From positions 1 through 64,000 of the forward strand of contig JAKOUW010000168.1 in assembly GCA_029782365.1 (NCBI GenBank): a stretch of 64,000 nucleotides of DNA, in the 5' to 3' direction. Under the pieces are notes generated by a model. It worked only from the letters and a program-made list of their open reading frames with translations, made no database searches and had not been told where the DNA came from. Below are positions 8,068-17,700 of this stretch, piece by piece. The translations under genes were made by a program, and so were the position numbers. The stretch comes from Chloroflexota bacterium. GTDB taxonomy: Bacteria > Chloroflexota > Anaerolineae > Anaerolineales > UBA4823. How positions within the stretch are numbered: position 1 is the stretch's first letter; every line of letters begins with the position of its first letter.

Positions 8068-8295
8068 TCAGTTCCACAGTTCTGCCAGGTTGTCGAGGAT
8101 GTTGTTGACTTCCTCGCCCTCGCTGGGAGGCTGTGGTTGGTTGGATAACCCGCCCCGCATCGCCCGCAGGACAGCGGCGGCGCGCTGGCCGGGAGGGGTG
8201 TTCTCCAGAAAACGGATGATGTCATCGTCACGGCCGGGCAGCAGCCACAGCTTGACGAAGTACACCTGTTTCTCGGAACGACGCGGGCGGGGCAT
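8068..8295 (-). CDS. Small ParR/StbB-like partition protein candidate
   Basis: 75 residues from the ATG at 8295. A basic start (PRPRRSEKQ) leads into a strand and helices (VYFVKLWLLPGRDDDIIRFLENTPPGQRAAAVLRAM cut into two motifs), the pattern of ribbon-helix-helix proteins, followed by an acidic tail. A short gene directly downstream of a ParM-type actin usually encodes the adaptor that links filaments to the centromere. An upstream in-frame ATG at 8379 would overlap the ParM gene by 35 bases; neither start has a strong ribosome binding site. Confidence 0.55.
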   Translation of the reverse strand: MPRPRRSEKQVYFVKLWLLPGRDDDIIRFLENTPPGQRAAAVLRAMRGGLSNQPQPPSEGEEVNNILDNLAELWN

Positions 8296-8344
8296 ACGGC
8301 AGTTCTGACTCGGAATTGGGAAACCCGAAACGTCAGCGCCGCAA

Positions 8345-9472
8345 TCAGGCAACCTGATTGAGCCGGGCGACCGGCTCAATCACGCCGCTGCGTTGGGCAA
8401 ACTTGGCCAGGCCGCGTGCGTTGGCAGTGACCGGGTCTGCTAAGAGGATTCCGTTTGGGTAGGCCGAGCGCAGGCGCTCGCCCAGGGCCAGCACACCGCC
8501 GCCGGTGAGCAGGATGTAGTCAAAGGCTTTGCCATCTTCCCAGGTCTGGGAGAGATACGCCTTGACTTCACCGGCTGCGACATCCAGCGCCTGGCGGGCC
8601 AGCGGTTTCAGGTCCAGGGTTTCACCCTTGACGACCATTTCCAGCCGCTGCCCATTGCAGGATTGGCGGACATAGTCATCGGCTTCGTGCAGGCTGACCC
8701 GCCGCCCGGTCTTCTGCAAGAGCAGGTCTTGCATCGCCTTGGCGGCCCGGCGCTGGCCGCGGGTTTCCCCGCCGGTATAGCGCCTGACGATCTGCCCGCC
8801 TGAAAGGTGAAACAGGTCTAACGTGTTGAAGCCCTGGTCGAGCACGGCAACCGATGCTTTCAGGTCGGCAGGCGAGCGAGCCCACTGCCCGGCGCTGTTC
8901 AGCCCCCACTCGAAGAACGAGCCGAGCGGCTGCGCCATGGCCTTGAGCGCCTGGATCTGCACCTTGTGAGGTAGCCCATCCAGGGTGAAGGTGTGCTCGC
9001 CCAACAACCAGCTTTCCAGGGCTTGGACGACTCCTTTAGACTCTGGGCCTTGCAGCACCTGCACTGGCAGGGCTACGATCAGGCCCAGAGCAACTCCGTT
9101 TTCATCTGGCTGAATTTGCAGCGTTTGGGCCGCCTGCTGCACGGCTAATCCCAGGGTCGAGTAGACCAGGGCGCGCAGCTCGGGGGCGAAGGTGAGGCGA
9201 TCAAAGTCCAGGCGCTCGATCGGGCGGGCGAACAGATTTACGAACCGGCCGGTAAGGTAGCGCTGGCCTTCGGTCTCCAATACGTTGGGGAGCTGCTTTT
9301 TCTGGCGGGTGAGGCCGGTCTGCAGCAATCCCATATCGGTGTCGCCTACCCCGACCGTGGCTTCCACGGTAACGGTATAGACTTGACCGTTCAAAACATA
9401 GGATATCTTGATGGCATGAAAGCCCACATCAATGGCGCACTTGAGAAAGGGGAATAGCTGGGTGGTGGTCAT
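8345..9472 (-). CDS. ParM/Alp-type actin-like plasmid segregation ATPase
   Basis: 375 residues, about the length of ParM-like proteins. The actin-fold nucleotide-binding motifs are visible: phosphate 1 CAIDVGFHAIKI near the N-terminus, phosphate 2 AVLDQGFNTLDLF in the middle, and the adenosine motif YILLTGGGVLAL near the C-terminus. It should polymerise with ATP and push plasmid copies or element circles apart, together with a small adaptor encoded downstream. TAAGGAG precedes the ATG. Its presence implies the region replicates, or once replicated, as a low-copy plasmid or circular intermediate. Confidence 0.8.
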   Translation of the reverse strand: MTTTQLFPFLKCAIDVGFHAIKISYVLNGQVYTVTVEATVGVGDTDMGLLQTGLTRQKKQLPNVLETEGQRYLTGRFVNLFARPIERLDFDRLTFAPELRALVYSTLGLAVQQAAQTLQIQPDENGVALGLIVALPVQVLQGPESKGVVQALESWLLGEHTFTLDGLPHKVQIQALKAMAQPLGSFFEWGLNSAGQWARSPADLKASVAVLDQGFNTLDLFHLSGGQIVRRYTGGETRGQRRAAKAMQDLLLQKTGRRVSLHEADDYVRQSCNGQRLEMVVKGETLDLKPLARQALDVAAGEVKAYLSQTWEDGKAFDYILLTGGGVLALGERLRSAYPNGILLADPVTANARGLAKFAQRSGVIEPVARLNQVA

Positions 9473-9510
9473 AAAATGTCTCCTTATAGATCTGGGGTAT
9501 CAAGACAGGT

Positions 9511-10032
9511 CTACTCTGCCGGCAATTTCCCATGCAGAAGTGAAAGCATAGGCATTGCGTTTTCGACTTGTAGCTCGCAGGCGTCACCAGCCTCTGGCCC
9601 GAGAAAACCTTTGCGAAAGTACGTCTTGGTCTTGAGTGGCGAGCAGGCCAGGTTGAAAGCCAGATAAATCTGGTCTTGGGGCGAATGCTCCAGGCACCAC
9701 AGTGCAATCTTTTGCAGTTCGCTGTCTTCTTCTCCTGAAACATCGCGAATGTCTACCAGGATTTGCACATCTTCTTTACGAGCGCGGATCACTGGCCAGG
9801 CGGCAAAAACTGGCTCGGAGTTGGGGCTTTCCAGCACAATTGGGCTTTGCTCAACCAAATACCCGCAGCGCTTGAGTTCTTCAACAGCCCATCGGCGCAT
9901 CAGCGCAGGCATCTGCTGATTAGGTTTCAGCTCGCGCCGAATTCCATGAATAAAAGGGATGACTTCCCAGGTAGCGGATAGCGCTCTGAAATATAAGGGG
10001 CGGGTGAAGAGAATGTCAGCATTGACTTTCAT
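9511..10032 (-). CDS. Element-encoded unknown protein, paralogue of the 7599-8024 product
   Basis: 173 residues from the ATG at 10032, with AAGGAG upstream; the longer frame reads through the start of the preceding gene. The middle holds a strand VQILVDIRD, and the C-terminal third holds DQIYLAFNLACSPLKTKTY, which matches the equivalent parts of the 7599-8024 product. No family is recognised. The start regions of the paralogues, the ParM-like gene and the replication-relaxation-like gene share nearly the same AAGGAG-T-rich-ATG leader, which suggests co-regulated translation within one operon. Confidence 0.55.
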   Translation of the reverse strand: MKVNADILFTRPLYFRALSATWEVIPFIHGIRRELKPNQQMPALMRRWAVEELKRCGYLVEQSPIVLESPNSEPVFAAWPVIRARKEDVQILVDIRDVSGEEDSELQKIALWCLEHSPQDQIYLAFNLACSPLKTKTYFRKGFLGPEAGDACELQVENAMPMLSLLHGKLPAE

Positions 10033-10061
10033 AAAAGGTCTCCTTGAATAGGTCGGTTTTA

Positions 10062-11450
10062 TTAAGCGTGATCGACTTGAACCAACGCCTGTGCGGGCGC
10101 TGGAATGGGTGTGCGCTCCTGTGCGGCCTGTGCGCCTGTGCGGGTAAACCCCGCCAGCAGCGCCAATTCGTCTGTCACTTTGCGGGCATCGGTGGCATGT
10201 TGGGGCGCAGTCAGCCAACCGCGGCGCTCCCAGGCTGCTGCCAGGGTTTTGACCTGGTGAGAGGTCACCCCCTGCCCGGCGAAGGCAGCCGCCAGTTGAT
10301 TGACGATAAACCGCCCGCCCAGGTGCTGGAGCGCATGTGCAACCAGGACAACTTCTATGGCGGTAAGCGGGCTGACACGAGCACTGTGCTCAGCCAGGGT
10401 TTGCGCTTGTTCTACAGACAGCCGGTAAACCTGGACCAGCCGGTACGTTCCATCCAGCAGCACGATTGCCCGGCCAGGTTGACGCAGGCTCATCGCTATC
10501 TTGCCCCAGCGCCGTGAGCCCAACACAACCGTAGCGGTTGTGTCATCGGCTACTCGGAAGCACACCCGGGTTGGAAACATCGCTGAGAGAGCGCGGGGAA
10601 CATCGGCTGCGCGCCAGTTATGGCCGGCGAGAACCAGTGTCAGCCCCCACTTACGGCCACGGCGTGCCAGATCGGTCAGTTTCTCTAAAATAGACTTGCT
10701 GTCGAAGTAGCTGTTGGCCTCATCCACCAGCAAGAGCATGCGCTGCAGCGGCTGTGCTGCAATCCGGTTATAGGCATCCAGGTCGGCCGGGGGCAATCCG
10801 TTTTGCGCAACGGAGCGGAATAAACCCTGGCGGCGCAGCAGTTCAGCTTCGATCTTGTCCATCAAAGCGATGAATTCGACCGGGGACTGAGCGACCGGCT
10901 GGGCAGCAATGCCGTTGAGTAGATCAGGGTTGAAGGTGTGCCCATCGGGATCGGCGAAATACAGCGCCCAATCATGCCGGCGAGCTGCGTATTGAATGCC
11001 GTCCAAAAGTGTAGATTTACCCGAGCCAGGTTCGCCGCAGACCAGCATGTTGCGCGGGGTAAGCAGAGTCACCGGACCGGTAAGGCCAATGCCCAGCGGG
11101 ATGGTGTTGCGCTCAAACGTTTCTGGAAACTCAATGCTTTCTGGCAGCTTCGGCGCCGGGGTGAGCAGGATCAGGTAGCGCAGGCCGCTGGTGTTGGAGA
11201 GGAAGACCTGCTTGCCGTGCAGCAAAGTGCTGACCTGGTGCAGGGTTTCCTGAGAGGCAAAGGCTTCCAGCTTTCCTTCGAGGTGTTCCAAGTTGAGGAT
11301 GGCCGCCAACCAGACCAGGTTACTGCGTTCGGTCAGGTAGAAGCTGGCGGGGGATTGCAGCCCTCGCTGCGCCAGCGCCTGCAAAACCAGCCGGGCGCAG
11401 TAGTTGGCCTCAGCCTGATAGCGGGAAAGGTTCAATGAATTGGCGATCAT
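10062..11450 (-). CDS. FtsK/SpoIIIE-type DNA-pumping ATPase
   Basis: 462 residues. A P-loop core has Walker A CGEPGSGKST (138-147) and Walker B MLLLVDEAN (238-246). An FtsK-like stretch lies between them (LLRRQGLFRS and ADLDAYNR). A C-terminal region with helix-turn-helix features (LGGRFIVNQLAAAFAGQGV, SHQVKTLAAAWERRG) may contact DNA. It lacks its own membrane segments. The neighbouring gene, overlapping by 4 bases, encodes a protein with lipobox and membrane helix, so the two may form a split membrane-anchored DNA translocase used in conjugative transfer or partitioning. Confidence 0.75.
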   Translation of the reverse strand: MIANSLNLSRYQAEANYCARLVLQALAQRGLQSPASFYLTERSNLVWLAAILNLEHLEGKLEAFASQETLHQVSTLLHGKQVFLSNTSGLRYLILLTPAPKLPESIEFPETFERNTIPLGIGLTGPVTLLTPRNMLVCGEPGSGKSTLLDGIQYAARRHDWALYFADPDGHTFNPDLLNGIAAQPVAQSPVEFIALMDKIEAELLRRQGLFRSVAQNGLPPADLDAYNRIAAQPLQRMLLLVDEANSYFDSKSILEKLTDLARRGRKWGLTLVLAGHNWRAADVPRALSAMFPTRVCFRVADDTTATVVLGSRRWGKIAMSLRQPGRAIVLLDGTYRLVQVYRLSVEQAQTLAEHSARVSPLTAIEVVLVAHALQHLGGRFIVNQLAAAFAGQGVTSHQVKTLAAAWERRGWLTAPQHATDARKVTDELALLAGFTRTGAQAAQERTPIPAPAQALVQVDHA

Positions 11451-12478
11451 AGATTGTTTCCTCCATTTAGCAGTTTGGGCTCGATTTCATCCAGCAGCGG
11501 ACGCACACGTGGATCATCTGAGGGGATAACCACAACCTGGGCATCCACGACATCACCTTGGGGCAAGGATTGGACAGGCTGGGCAGCGCCGGTTTGCAAT
11601 GCCTGGCGTAGGATCGTACGCCGCTGTGCAGGCTGGGCCGGCTGACCGGAATTTGCTGCCAGCATCAACTCGGCCGCCTGGGCGCGTGCCGCTACCTGCG
11701 ATTGCACCTGTTCATCCTTGGCTCCACCTGCGGTCAAAACTTTGCCATCCTGGCTGACTGTCGCACCTGGCTGCAGCGAGCGGGAAATGTCGAAAACATT
11801 GAACCCGCCTTTGCCATCCGGAGTGATCACCACTGGGCGGTTGACCAGGCGGTACACACCAAACAGGCGCAGCAGCACCCAACTGACCGACTGCCAGGCG
11901 ATGAACAGCCCGACCGCAAACAAAATGCTGAGGGCAATCCGCCCGGCCCAGGTGCGGAAAAGCAGGGTTTGCTGTTCGCTCTGGCGCTGCTCAGCGATGC
12001 GCTCAATCTGGGCTGTGGCCGAAGCCTGCAAAACACCCAAAGCAATCGCTGTAGATGTACCCTCCGTGTTGTATGCCGATTGAGTGGCCGTGCCGGCAGC
12101 AGACAGCGCCGATTGCGTGTGGGCAGCAGCGACAGCCGTTCCGGTAGCCTGGATGGCTTCTGCTGAAGCTGTAGCAGTAGCATTCTGCACCTGCACCGTC
12201 TGGCGGGCGAAGTAATCTTCAGTAGCGGCAGAAGCGGTCATTTGTAACACCACGGCAGTGCTCTCAGCAGCCAACTGGGCCATGCGTCCCTCGCTGGCCT
12301 GGCGGGTGGCGCGAGCTTGCAGCGCCGCAGCCTGGTCGGTAGCAACATAGGGCGGAATGGGTGTGGCAATCTCCATCAATCGGGTAGTCCCAGTTGGCGC
12401 AGCCGTACAGGCCTGGAGCGCCAGCGCCAGGAGCATGATCAGGGAGAGTGAGAACACAGGCCGAGGGTCCACTTGCAC
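11447..12478 (-). CDS. Alanine-rich lipoprotein with central membrane helix
   Basis: 343 residues. The N-terminus is a lipoprotein signal ending in a lipobox (LALQAC at about 19-24). A long Ala/Thr/Gln-rich helical region follows (about 45-175), then a single membrane helix (ALSILFAVGLFIAWQSVSW) and a C-terminal domain of about 140 residues facing the other side. The stop overlaps the FtsK-like start as ATGA, so the two are translationally coupled and probably act together. The helical outer region could form a stalk or coiled coil. The family is not recognised. Confidence 0.6.
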   Translation of the reverse strand: MQVDPRPVFSLSLIMLLALALQACTAAPTGTTRLMEIATPIPPYVATDQAAALQARATRQASEGRMAQLAAESTAVVLQMTASAATEDYFARQTVQVQNATATASAEAIQATGTAVAAAHTQSALSAAGTATQSAYNTEGTSTAIALGVLQASATAQIERIAEQRQSEQQTLLFRTWAGRIALSILFAVGLFIAWQSVSWVLLRLFGVYRLVNRPVVITPDGKGGFNVFDISRSLQPGATVSQDGKVLTAGGAKDEQVQSQVAARAQAAELMLAANSGQPAQPAQRRTILRQALQTGAAQPVQSLPQGDVVDAQVVVIPSDDPRVRPLLDEIEPKLLNGGNNL

Positions 12479-12484
12479 AGTCCT

Positions 12485-12904
12485 TTAGAAACCCCATCCA
12501 TTCAGGGGTAAATCATCCTGAGTTTCTTCAACGTCTGCCACCAGGTAGACCTGGCGTTCAGCCGGCTGCGCTTGCGGTGCAGGCAATTGGTGCGGCACAG
12601 GCTGAGAACCAATCCGCTGCCAGCGGGCGTTGGGACCGGAAACCCAGCGAGGTTGTGCGCCAGTTTGCGGTAACGTTTTGCCGCGCAGTATGCTGATCCC
12701 GATGCCCAGCAAAGTGCCGGCAACCAGGGACACGACTACCATGAACCCTGTGACGCATTGTGATGTCATGAGGGCGGTGCTGGCAGCAGCGTTTGCCACA
12801 CCATTGGCCAGGCTGGCTGATGCGCTGGTCAGGCCGATAGCCAGAGCCATAACACTGACCACCACGGCGAATAGGATTACAAAGATCGCCAATAACTTAG
12901 CCAT
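12485..12904 (-). CDS. Small two-helix membrane protein
   Basis: 139 residues from the ATG at 12904, which follows GAGGGG. A first membrane helix (LLAIFVILFAVVVSVMALAIGL) and a second one (GFMVVVSLVAGTLLGIGISIL) are joined by an Ala/Ser-rich loop; a Pro/Gln-rich soluble tail follows. It is transcribed just ahead of the lipoprotein and the FtsK-like ATPase, 6 bases apart, which suggests a membrane complex made by the element. No family is recognised. Confidence 0.55.
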   Translation of the reverse strand: MAKLLAIFVILFAVVVSVMALAIGLTSASASLANGVANAAASTALMTSQCVTGFMVVVSLVAGTLLGIGISILRGKTLPQTGAQPRWVSGPNARWQRIGSQPVPHQLPAPQAQPAERQVYLVADVEETQDDLPLNGWGF

Positions 12905-13117
12905 ATCTGTATCCCCTCGGTAAATAGGCAGCCGGAAGCGCACCCAAGCCAATGCAAGGGTGTATAATGTTGGGCAAGTCAGGCAAAATTGCCGCGAACG
13001 ACCTGCTACTTATTTGATTTTGGGTTGTAACTTTAGAGATTGAAAGTGCCGTCAGGACCTGAGTCCGGCCAATGCGGCTTATAGGCCGGCCTGGGGTAAT
13101 TATGTCACCACGCGACA

Positions 13118-14158
13118 CTATTTCTTAAGCTCATCCACCTTCCATAACATCATCCAGCTCAGGTCGGGGCTTACAAAGCGTGCGGTTGTGCCGGGCGCCA
13201 GGTCGTTGCCAAAGGGCAGCACGACACATACAGTGAAGGTCTGCCTGTCGCCGGGTTTAAAGACCACATTGGAGAATGTATCCATGCACTTATTCTCCGT
13301 GATGTAATGAGAGAAGAAGAAACCATCCGCGGTGCGGATTTTGAAACTGCCCATGGCGCTCGGCAGGGTAAAACTGACCGTGCCTGTGTTCTCAATGCTG
13401 AATTGTGCCAGCAAACCCAGATTATTCTCAATTTGCTGCATGCCGGGATACAGACCCAATGAGTCAAAGGTAACCTTGATCCCCTGGTGTTCATAGGCTT
13501 GGCCGGCTGGCAGTGGATCTGGCAAACTGGACACTGTCAGCGCCTGCGGCACAGGCGCAGTAGCAGCCTGCGATATATCCCAAAATGCCAGCGGCGCTGC
13601 GCCGTAGCCGGGAATATATTCCACCTGCCAGGCGCTGTGATCGACTTTATCGCCCCCGCTTTGCCAGCACACAGAACCCTGGATGTTTTCGCCGGGCATG
13701 ATCTGCCCCTCAATTGAGGGCATTTTGCCTTCATTGGATTCTCGCTGGCAAAACTCCGGGGTGATTGGCTTATCTCCTTCAACCGCCGGCTTCAGATAAA
13801 ACCGGGAAGAGAGATACGCAGGCCTGTCCGTGGTGTTCAGGGCAGCAAAGCGCACCTGCACCTGAGCGCCGGTGTAACGAATGTCCACCGCAGCCAGCTT
13901 TACACCATTGAGATCCACCACCTGCCCGAGCTGCAGGACCGGAATGGGTGTGGGGCTGGGGACAGGTGTCGGCGTGGGAGTTGATGCGGGAGTGTTCGTC
14001 GGGGCGGGTGTGGTCGTCGGCGCGGCAGTGGCAGTCTGGCTGGGAAGAGCAGCAGCCTCGGGCATCCCAGTTTTCGCCGGAGCGGATGTCGAAACAGGGC
14101 CGCAGCCCGATAAGACAATCGTAAAGACCAAAATGGAGGTTAGGAAAGATGATTTCAT
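13118..14158 (-). CDS. Lipoprotein with Pro/Thr linker and two Ig-like (DUF4352-type) domains
   Basis: 346 residues. A signal peptide ends in the lipobox VLSGC, so the protein should be anchored on the outer face of the membrane. A low-complexity Thr/Pro/Ala linker covers about residues 40-72, a style common in Chloroflexota surface proteins. Two beta-rich domains follow (about 75-195 and 215-340), each with the pattern of telokin/Ig-like extracellular DUF4352 domains (GVKLAAVDIRYTGAQVQVRF and IKVTFDSLGLYP). It is the first gene in the leftward run and may mediate surface contact, but binding partners cannot be read from sequence. Confidence 0.6.
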   Translation of the reverse strand: MKSSFLTSILVFTIVLSGCGPVSTSAPAKTGMPEAAALPSQTATAAPTTTPAPTNTPASTPTPTPVPSPTPIPVLQLGQVVDLNGVKLAAVDIRYTGAQVQVRFAALNTTDRPAYLSSRFYLKPAVEGDKPITPEFCQRESNEGKMPSIEGQIMPGENIQGSVCWQSGGDKVDHSAWQVEYIPGYGAAPLAFWDISQAATAPVPQALTVSSLPDPLPAGQAYEHQGIKVTFDSLGLYPGMQQIENNLGLLAQFSIENTGTVSFTLPSAMGSFKIRTADGFFFSHYITENKCMDTFSNVVFKPGDRQTFTVCVVLPFGNDLAPGTTARFVSPDLSWMMLWKVDELKK

Positions 14159-14433
14159 GCCAATATTTTCTCTGTGAAAGATGGTTTGGGGAAGATTCGA
14201 CAGTTAAATTATAGCCTTATTTGGGCGTAAAATTTCCCATAAGTTAATTTCAAGTATTGTTGATACAGGCTGCTTTGCTGCGCGATCACCAGTGTGCGAT
14301 GAACACGCTAAGAAGCGTTGAAGTTGAGCACACCAGTGCTGGTCCATAGCCTCAGCCTGGCGGCGAAACACTTCTCTCTCGAAAGAATGATGACACGCAA
14401 GATAATCGCCCGCCTGGAAGGGGGCATGCCAGC
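14159..14433. other. Non-coding gap at the right edge of the element
   Basis: This 275-base gap separates the leftward element genes from the rightward chromosomal-type genes. Its left part is AT-rich and probably holds the promoter of the lipoprotein operon. I see no tRNA, no clear repeat of the 299-409 structure and no obvious attachment-site duplicate. Confidence 0.35.
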
Positions 14434-14634
14434 ATGCCACTTCAAAAAGGGCAGCAGGATGGTGCACAGCCTTACACAACGCGCAAGGCGATGCTGGCCT
14501 TGGAGGAGAAAATTGCTGCCATCCAGCACCATGATATGGCGCTGGACTTGCTGCCGATGTTTGAATCACGCTCCTCTATCGAAGCCTGGCTGGAGGCGTT
14601 TAACCCGGCATTAGACCGGCTGGCGGCCGGTTAG
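14434..14634 (+). CDS. Small acidic protein, hypothetical
   Basis: 66 residues. Codon use is gene-like (G or C at most third positions), and the product forms a plausible helical protein with KAMLALEEKIAAI and EAWLEAFNPALDRLAA segments. A purine-rich GAAGGGGG lies about 10 bases before the ATG. The opposite strand over the same span reads as a Cys/His-rich frame with poor codon use, so the plus-strand reading is preferred. No family is recognised. Confidence 0.4.
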   Translation: MPLQKGQQDGAQPYTTRKAMLALEEKIAAIQHHDMALDLLPMFESRSSIEAWLEAFNPALDRLAAG

Positions 14635-14752
14635 CTGGGCAGGTAATCTGCTCGCATAATTCGCTTTGTCTGCCATATCCTTCCTGAAAGGCATCGTATA
14701 CAATTGTAGGTGATTTAACCGAAAGCAGGAATTTTTCGTCGTACAATTAGCT

Positions 14753-17700
14753 ATGGCCGTCGAAATCCTCGTTTCCCCTCCTGCAACTGGAAAAACTGAA
14801 GATTGCATCCAGCGCATTCGCATTCTGCTGTTGGATCGACCTTTTGCACCGGTGTGGGTTGTGCTGCCGGACCGCTTGCAAACTGCCGCCTTCCGGCGCA
14901 GGCTGGCCGAAGCGGGAGGAGCAATTGGAGCGCAGGTAGGCACTTTTGGCGACCTGTACCGTGAGCTTTTGGAACTCACCGGGCATCCCACTCCAATGGC
15001 CTCTCCGCCAATGGTGCACCGCCTGGTCCAGGCAGCTATTCAGCAAGTGTACGCAGATGGCGGATTGCAGCACTATGCCAGTTTAAGAGAAACACCGGGT
15101 TTTGCGCTGACTTTGCGGGATGCTTTTGCCGAACTCAAACGGGCGTTGGTTTTCCCAGAAGAGTTTGTGGCGCAAGCCGCATCCGGCAGCGCGGCTCAGC
15201 AGGAACTGGCGCAGTTGTACCTGGCGTTTCAGAACAAGTTGCGCGCCTTGAACTGGGCTGACCCGGAAGGGTTGAGCTGGCTGGCAGTGGAAGCCTTACA
15301 GGCCAACCCAGATTTGGGCGCCAAACTAGCTTTGCTGGTGGTGGATGGGTTCGATTCCTTCACCGGCGCACAGCGCCAGGCGCTGCGCTTGTTAGCCCCC
15401 AACGTGGACAGCATCCTGATTACCCTGCCCGGAGAGCTGCCTTTTCGCCGCTCCGCTCACCGCCGCTTTGAGGCTGTCTATCAAGACCTGTCAGCCAGCT
15501 TGCCTTTGACAGTGCATTCCACTGCACGACGTTCCTTTTTACCTACCCCGTTGCAGCATCTTGAAGCATCCGTATTCGAGACTGCTGCTGGGCGTGTTGC
15601 ATCAGGCGAGCACATCCATTTGGTTGAAGCCCGCTCACCCGCAGAAGAGGCACGCGAAGCGCTGCGTTGGCTCAAAGCGCGCATTGTGCGGGATGAAATT
15701 CCCTTGCAAGCCTGCGCCCTGGTGACGCCCGATCCGGATCTTTATCATCCCTACTTGCGCCAGGCCTCGGCAGAATTCGGCATACCGCTGCGCTTTACCC
15801 AGGGCGAGGTGCTGGCCCAATCACCAGCCGTTGCTGCCCTGCTTACCTTGTTGAACTTGCCAGCATTGAATTACCCGCGCCGCCCACTTCTGGATGCCAT
15901 TCGTTCTCCATATTTTGATCTGTCTGTCTGCGGGTTGGACCGCCGCAGTGCAGATACCCTGGATGAGGTCAGCCGCTATGGTCAGGTGATCGAAGGCCGC
16001 GAGCAGTGGGAGGAAATCTTCACCCGCCTTGCGCAAGCCTCGACTCCTGTTGAAATGGAAAGCGAAAATGATCTGCGCGTGCCGGACCTGCCGCGCGCTG
16101 AAGAAGCAAACTCTCTGCAAATCGCCCTGGGATGTTTTTTCGACCGGTTATCGCCGCCTGTTGGAACCCATTCGCTCACAGATTGGACCCGTTGGCTGGA
16201 AGATTTGCTGGATGAATGGCGTTATTACGAGCTTGGAACAGACGCGAGTGGACTTGCGACTGGAGAGCGGACCCTGGCCGCATTTGAACATTTCCGCGAA
16301 ACCTTGCGCGCCCTGGTGCTTGGAGAAGCCGTCAGCGGTGTGCAGGCGGTAGAGTACTCCCAATTTCTCGCCGAGCTGGACGGAGCGTTGGACGGCGTCG
16401 GCTACCAAGAGCCAATCCCTAATGGACAGACAGCCGCGTTGGTCGCCCGCATGATCGAAGCCCGCGCTATACGCTTTCAGGCAGTGGTGATCATGGGCTT
16501 GTCGGAAGGCATTTTCCCGGCCGTTGAGCGGGCTGACCCATTCTTGGATGAAGAACTACGCCAGAATCTGGGCCTGGAGTCGCGTTTGCAGCGTGAACAG
16601 CCCGGTGTGTTTTACCAGGCGCTGACCCGCTCTAATCACTTCTTGCTGCTCACGCGCCCATACCTGGCCGACGATGGGGAAAAGTGGGAACCATCGCCGT
16701 ATTGGAAAGCTGTTTTAGCGCTGCTGCCCGAAGATGCGGCGCAAACCATTCGTCCGGATGATCCGCGTGCTTTGAACGAGGCAGCTTCGACGGAAGAAGC
16801 CTTATTCTGGGCGGTGCGCCGGCGCAGCCTGCCCCAATTCTTCAACGATTTGCTGCCGCGCTGGGCATACCTGCGCCATGCGCGTGACCTGCTGCGCTCC
16901 CGGCAGGCAGATCACGCAGCCGGCCCTTACGAGGGATTCGCCGAGCCGCTGGCCGACCGGATGCAGGCGCGTTACAGTGAGAACCATATCTGGAGCGCCA
17001 GCCGTTTGGAAGCGTATGGCGTCTGCCCGCACCAGTTCTTTGTCAAGAACGCTCTGGAACTAGAAGCCAAAGCTCCGCCTGAGTTGGGCCTGGATGCGGC
17101 CCAGCTTGGCACCCTGCTGCACGCCATCCTTGAACAAGCCTACGCTGCCGTTGAAAATCCCGCCGATCCAGCCGCCGTGCTGGCCGTGCTTCCAGGGATT
17201 GCCCGGCAGGTATTTGAGCGTGCGCCGCTCGAGCAGGGTTTTCGCCCCTCGCCGTTATGGCAGGCTGAGCAAGAGCAGCTCCTGCTGGCATTGGGAAACA
17301 CTGTGCAGCGCCTGGCCGAGCAGGATGCCGGCGCCGGTTGGCTGCCGGTCGCTTTCGAACATTCCTTTGGCCGGGATGGCGCTGATCCGCTGACCATCAG
17401 AGTAGATGGACAAACCATCCTTCTGCACGGCGTAGTAGATCGCGTAGATCGTGATCCTGCCGGGCGTTTGCGGATCATTGACTACAAGACCGGCAGCAGT
17501 CACCTGGCAAAACAGGATTTGACCCTTGGCCGCCGCTTGCAGCTTCCCTTGTATGCCCTTGCGGTTCAGGATACTCTTAGAATGGGTGAGATTGCCGAAG
17601 GATTGTATTGGGCCTTGTTGAAGGGCGAAGCTGGTTCGCTCAAATTAAGTACCTTCACCAGCGGTGAGGACCGTGGTCCGCAGGCAGCCATTGATGTTGC

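Noticed and set aside
12897..13118. A 73-codon frame in the gap ahead of the two-helix membrane protein
   Set aside because: It has no ribosome site, its composition is not gene-like, and it overlaps the likely promoter region of the next genes.
14204..14569. A 121-codon minus-strand frame rich in Cys and His
   Set aside because: Codon use is poor and no ribosome site or known zinc-finger spacing is seen; the plus-strand 66-codon gene fits better in the overlap.
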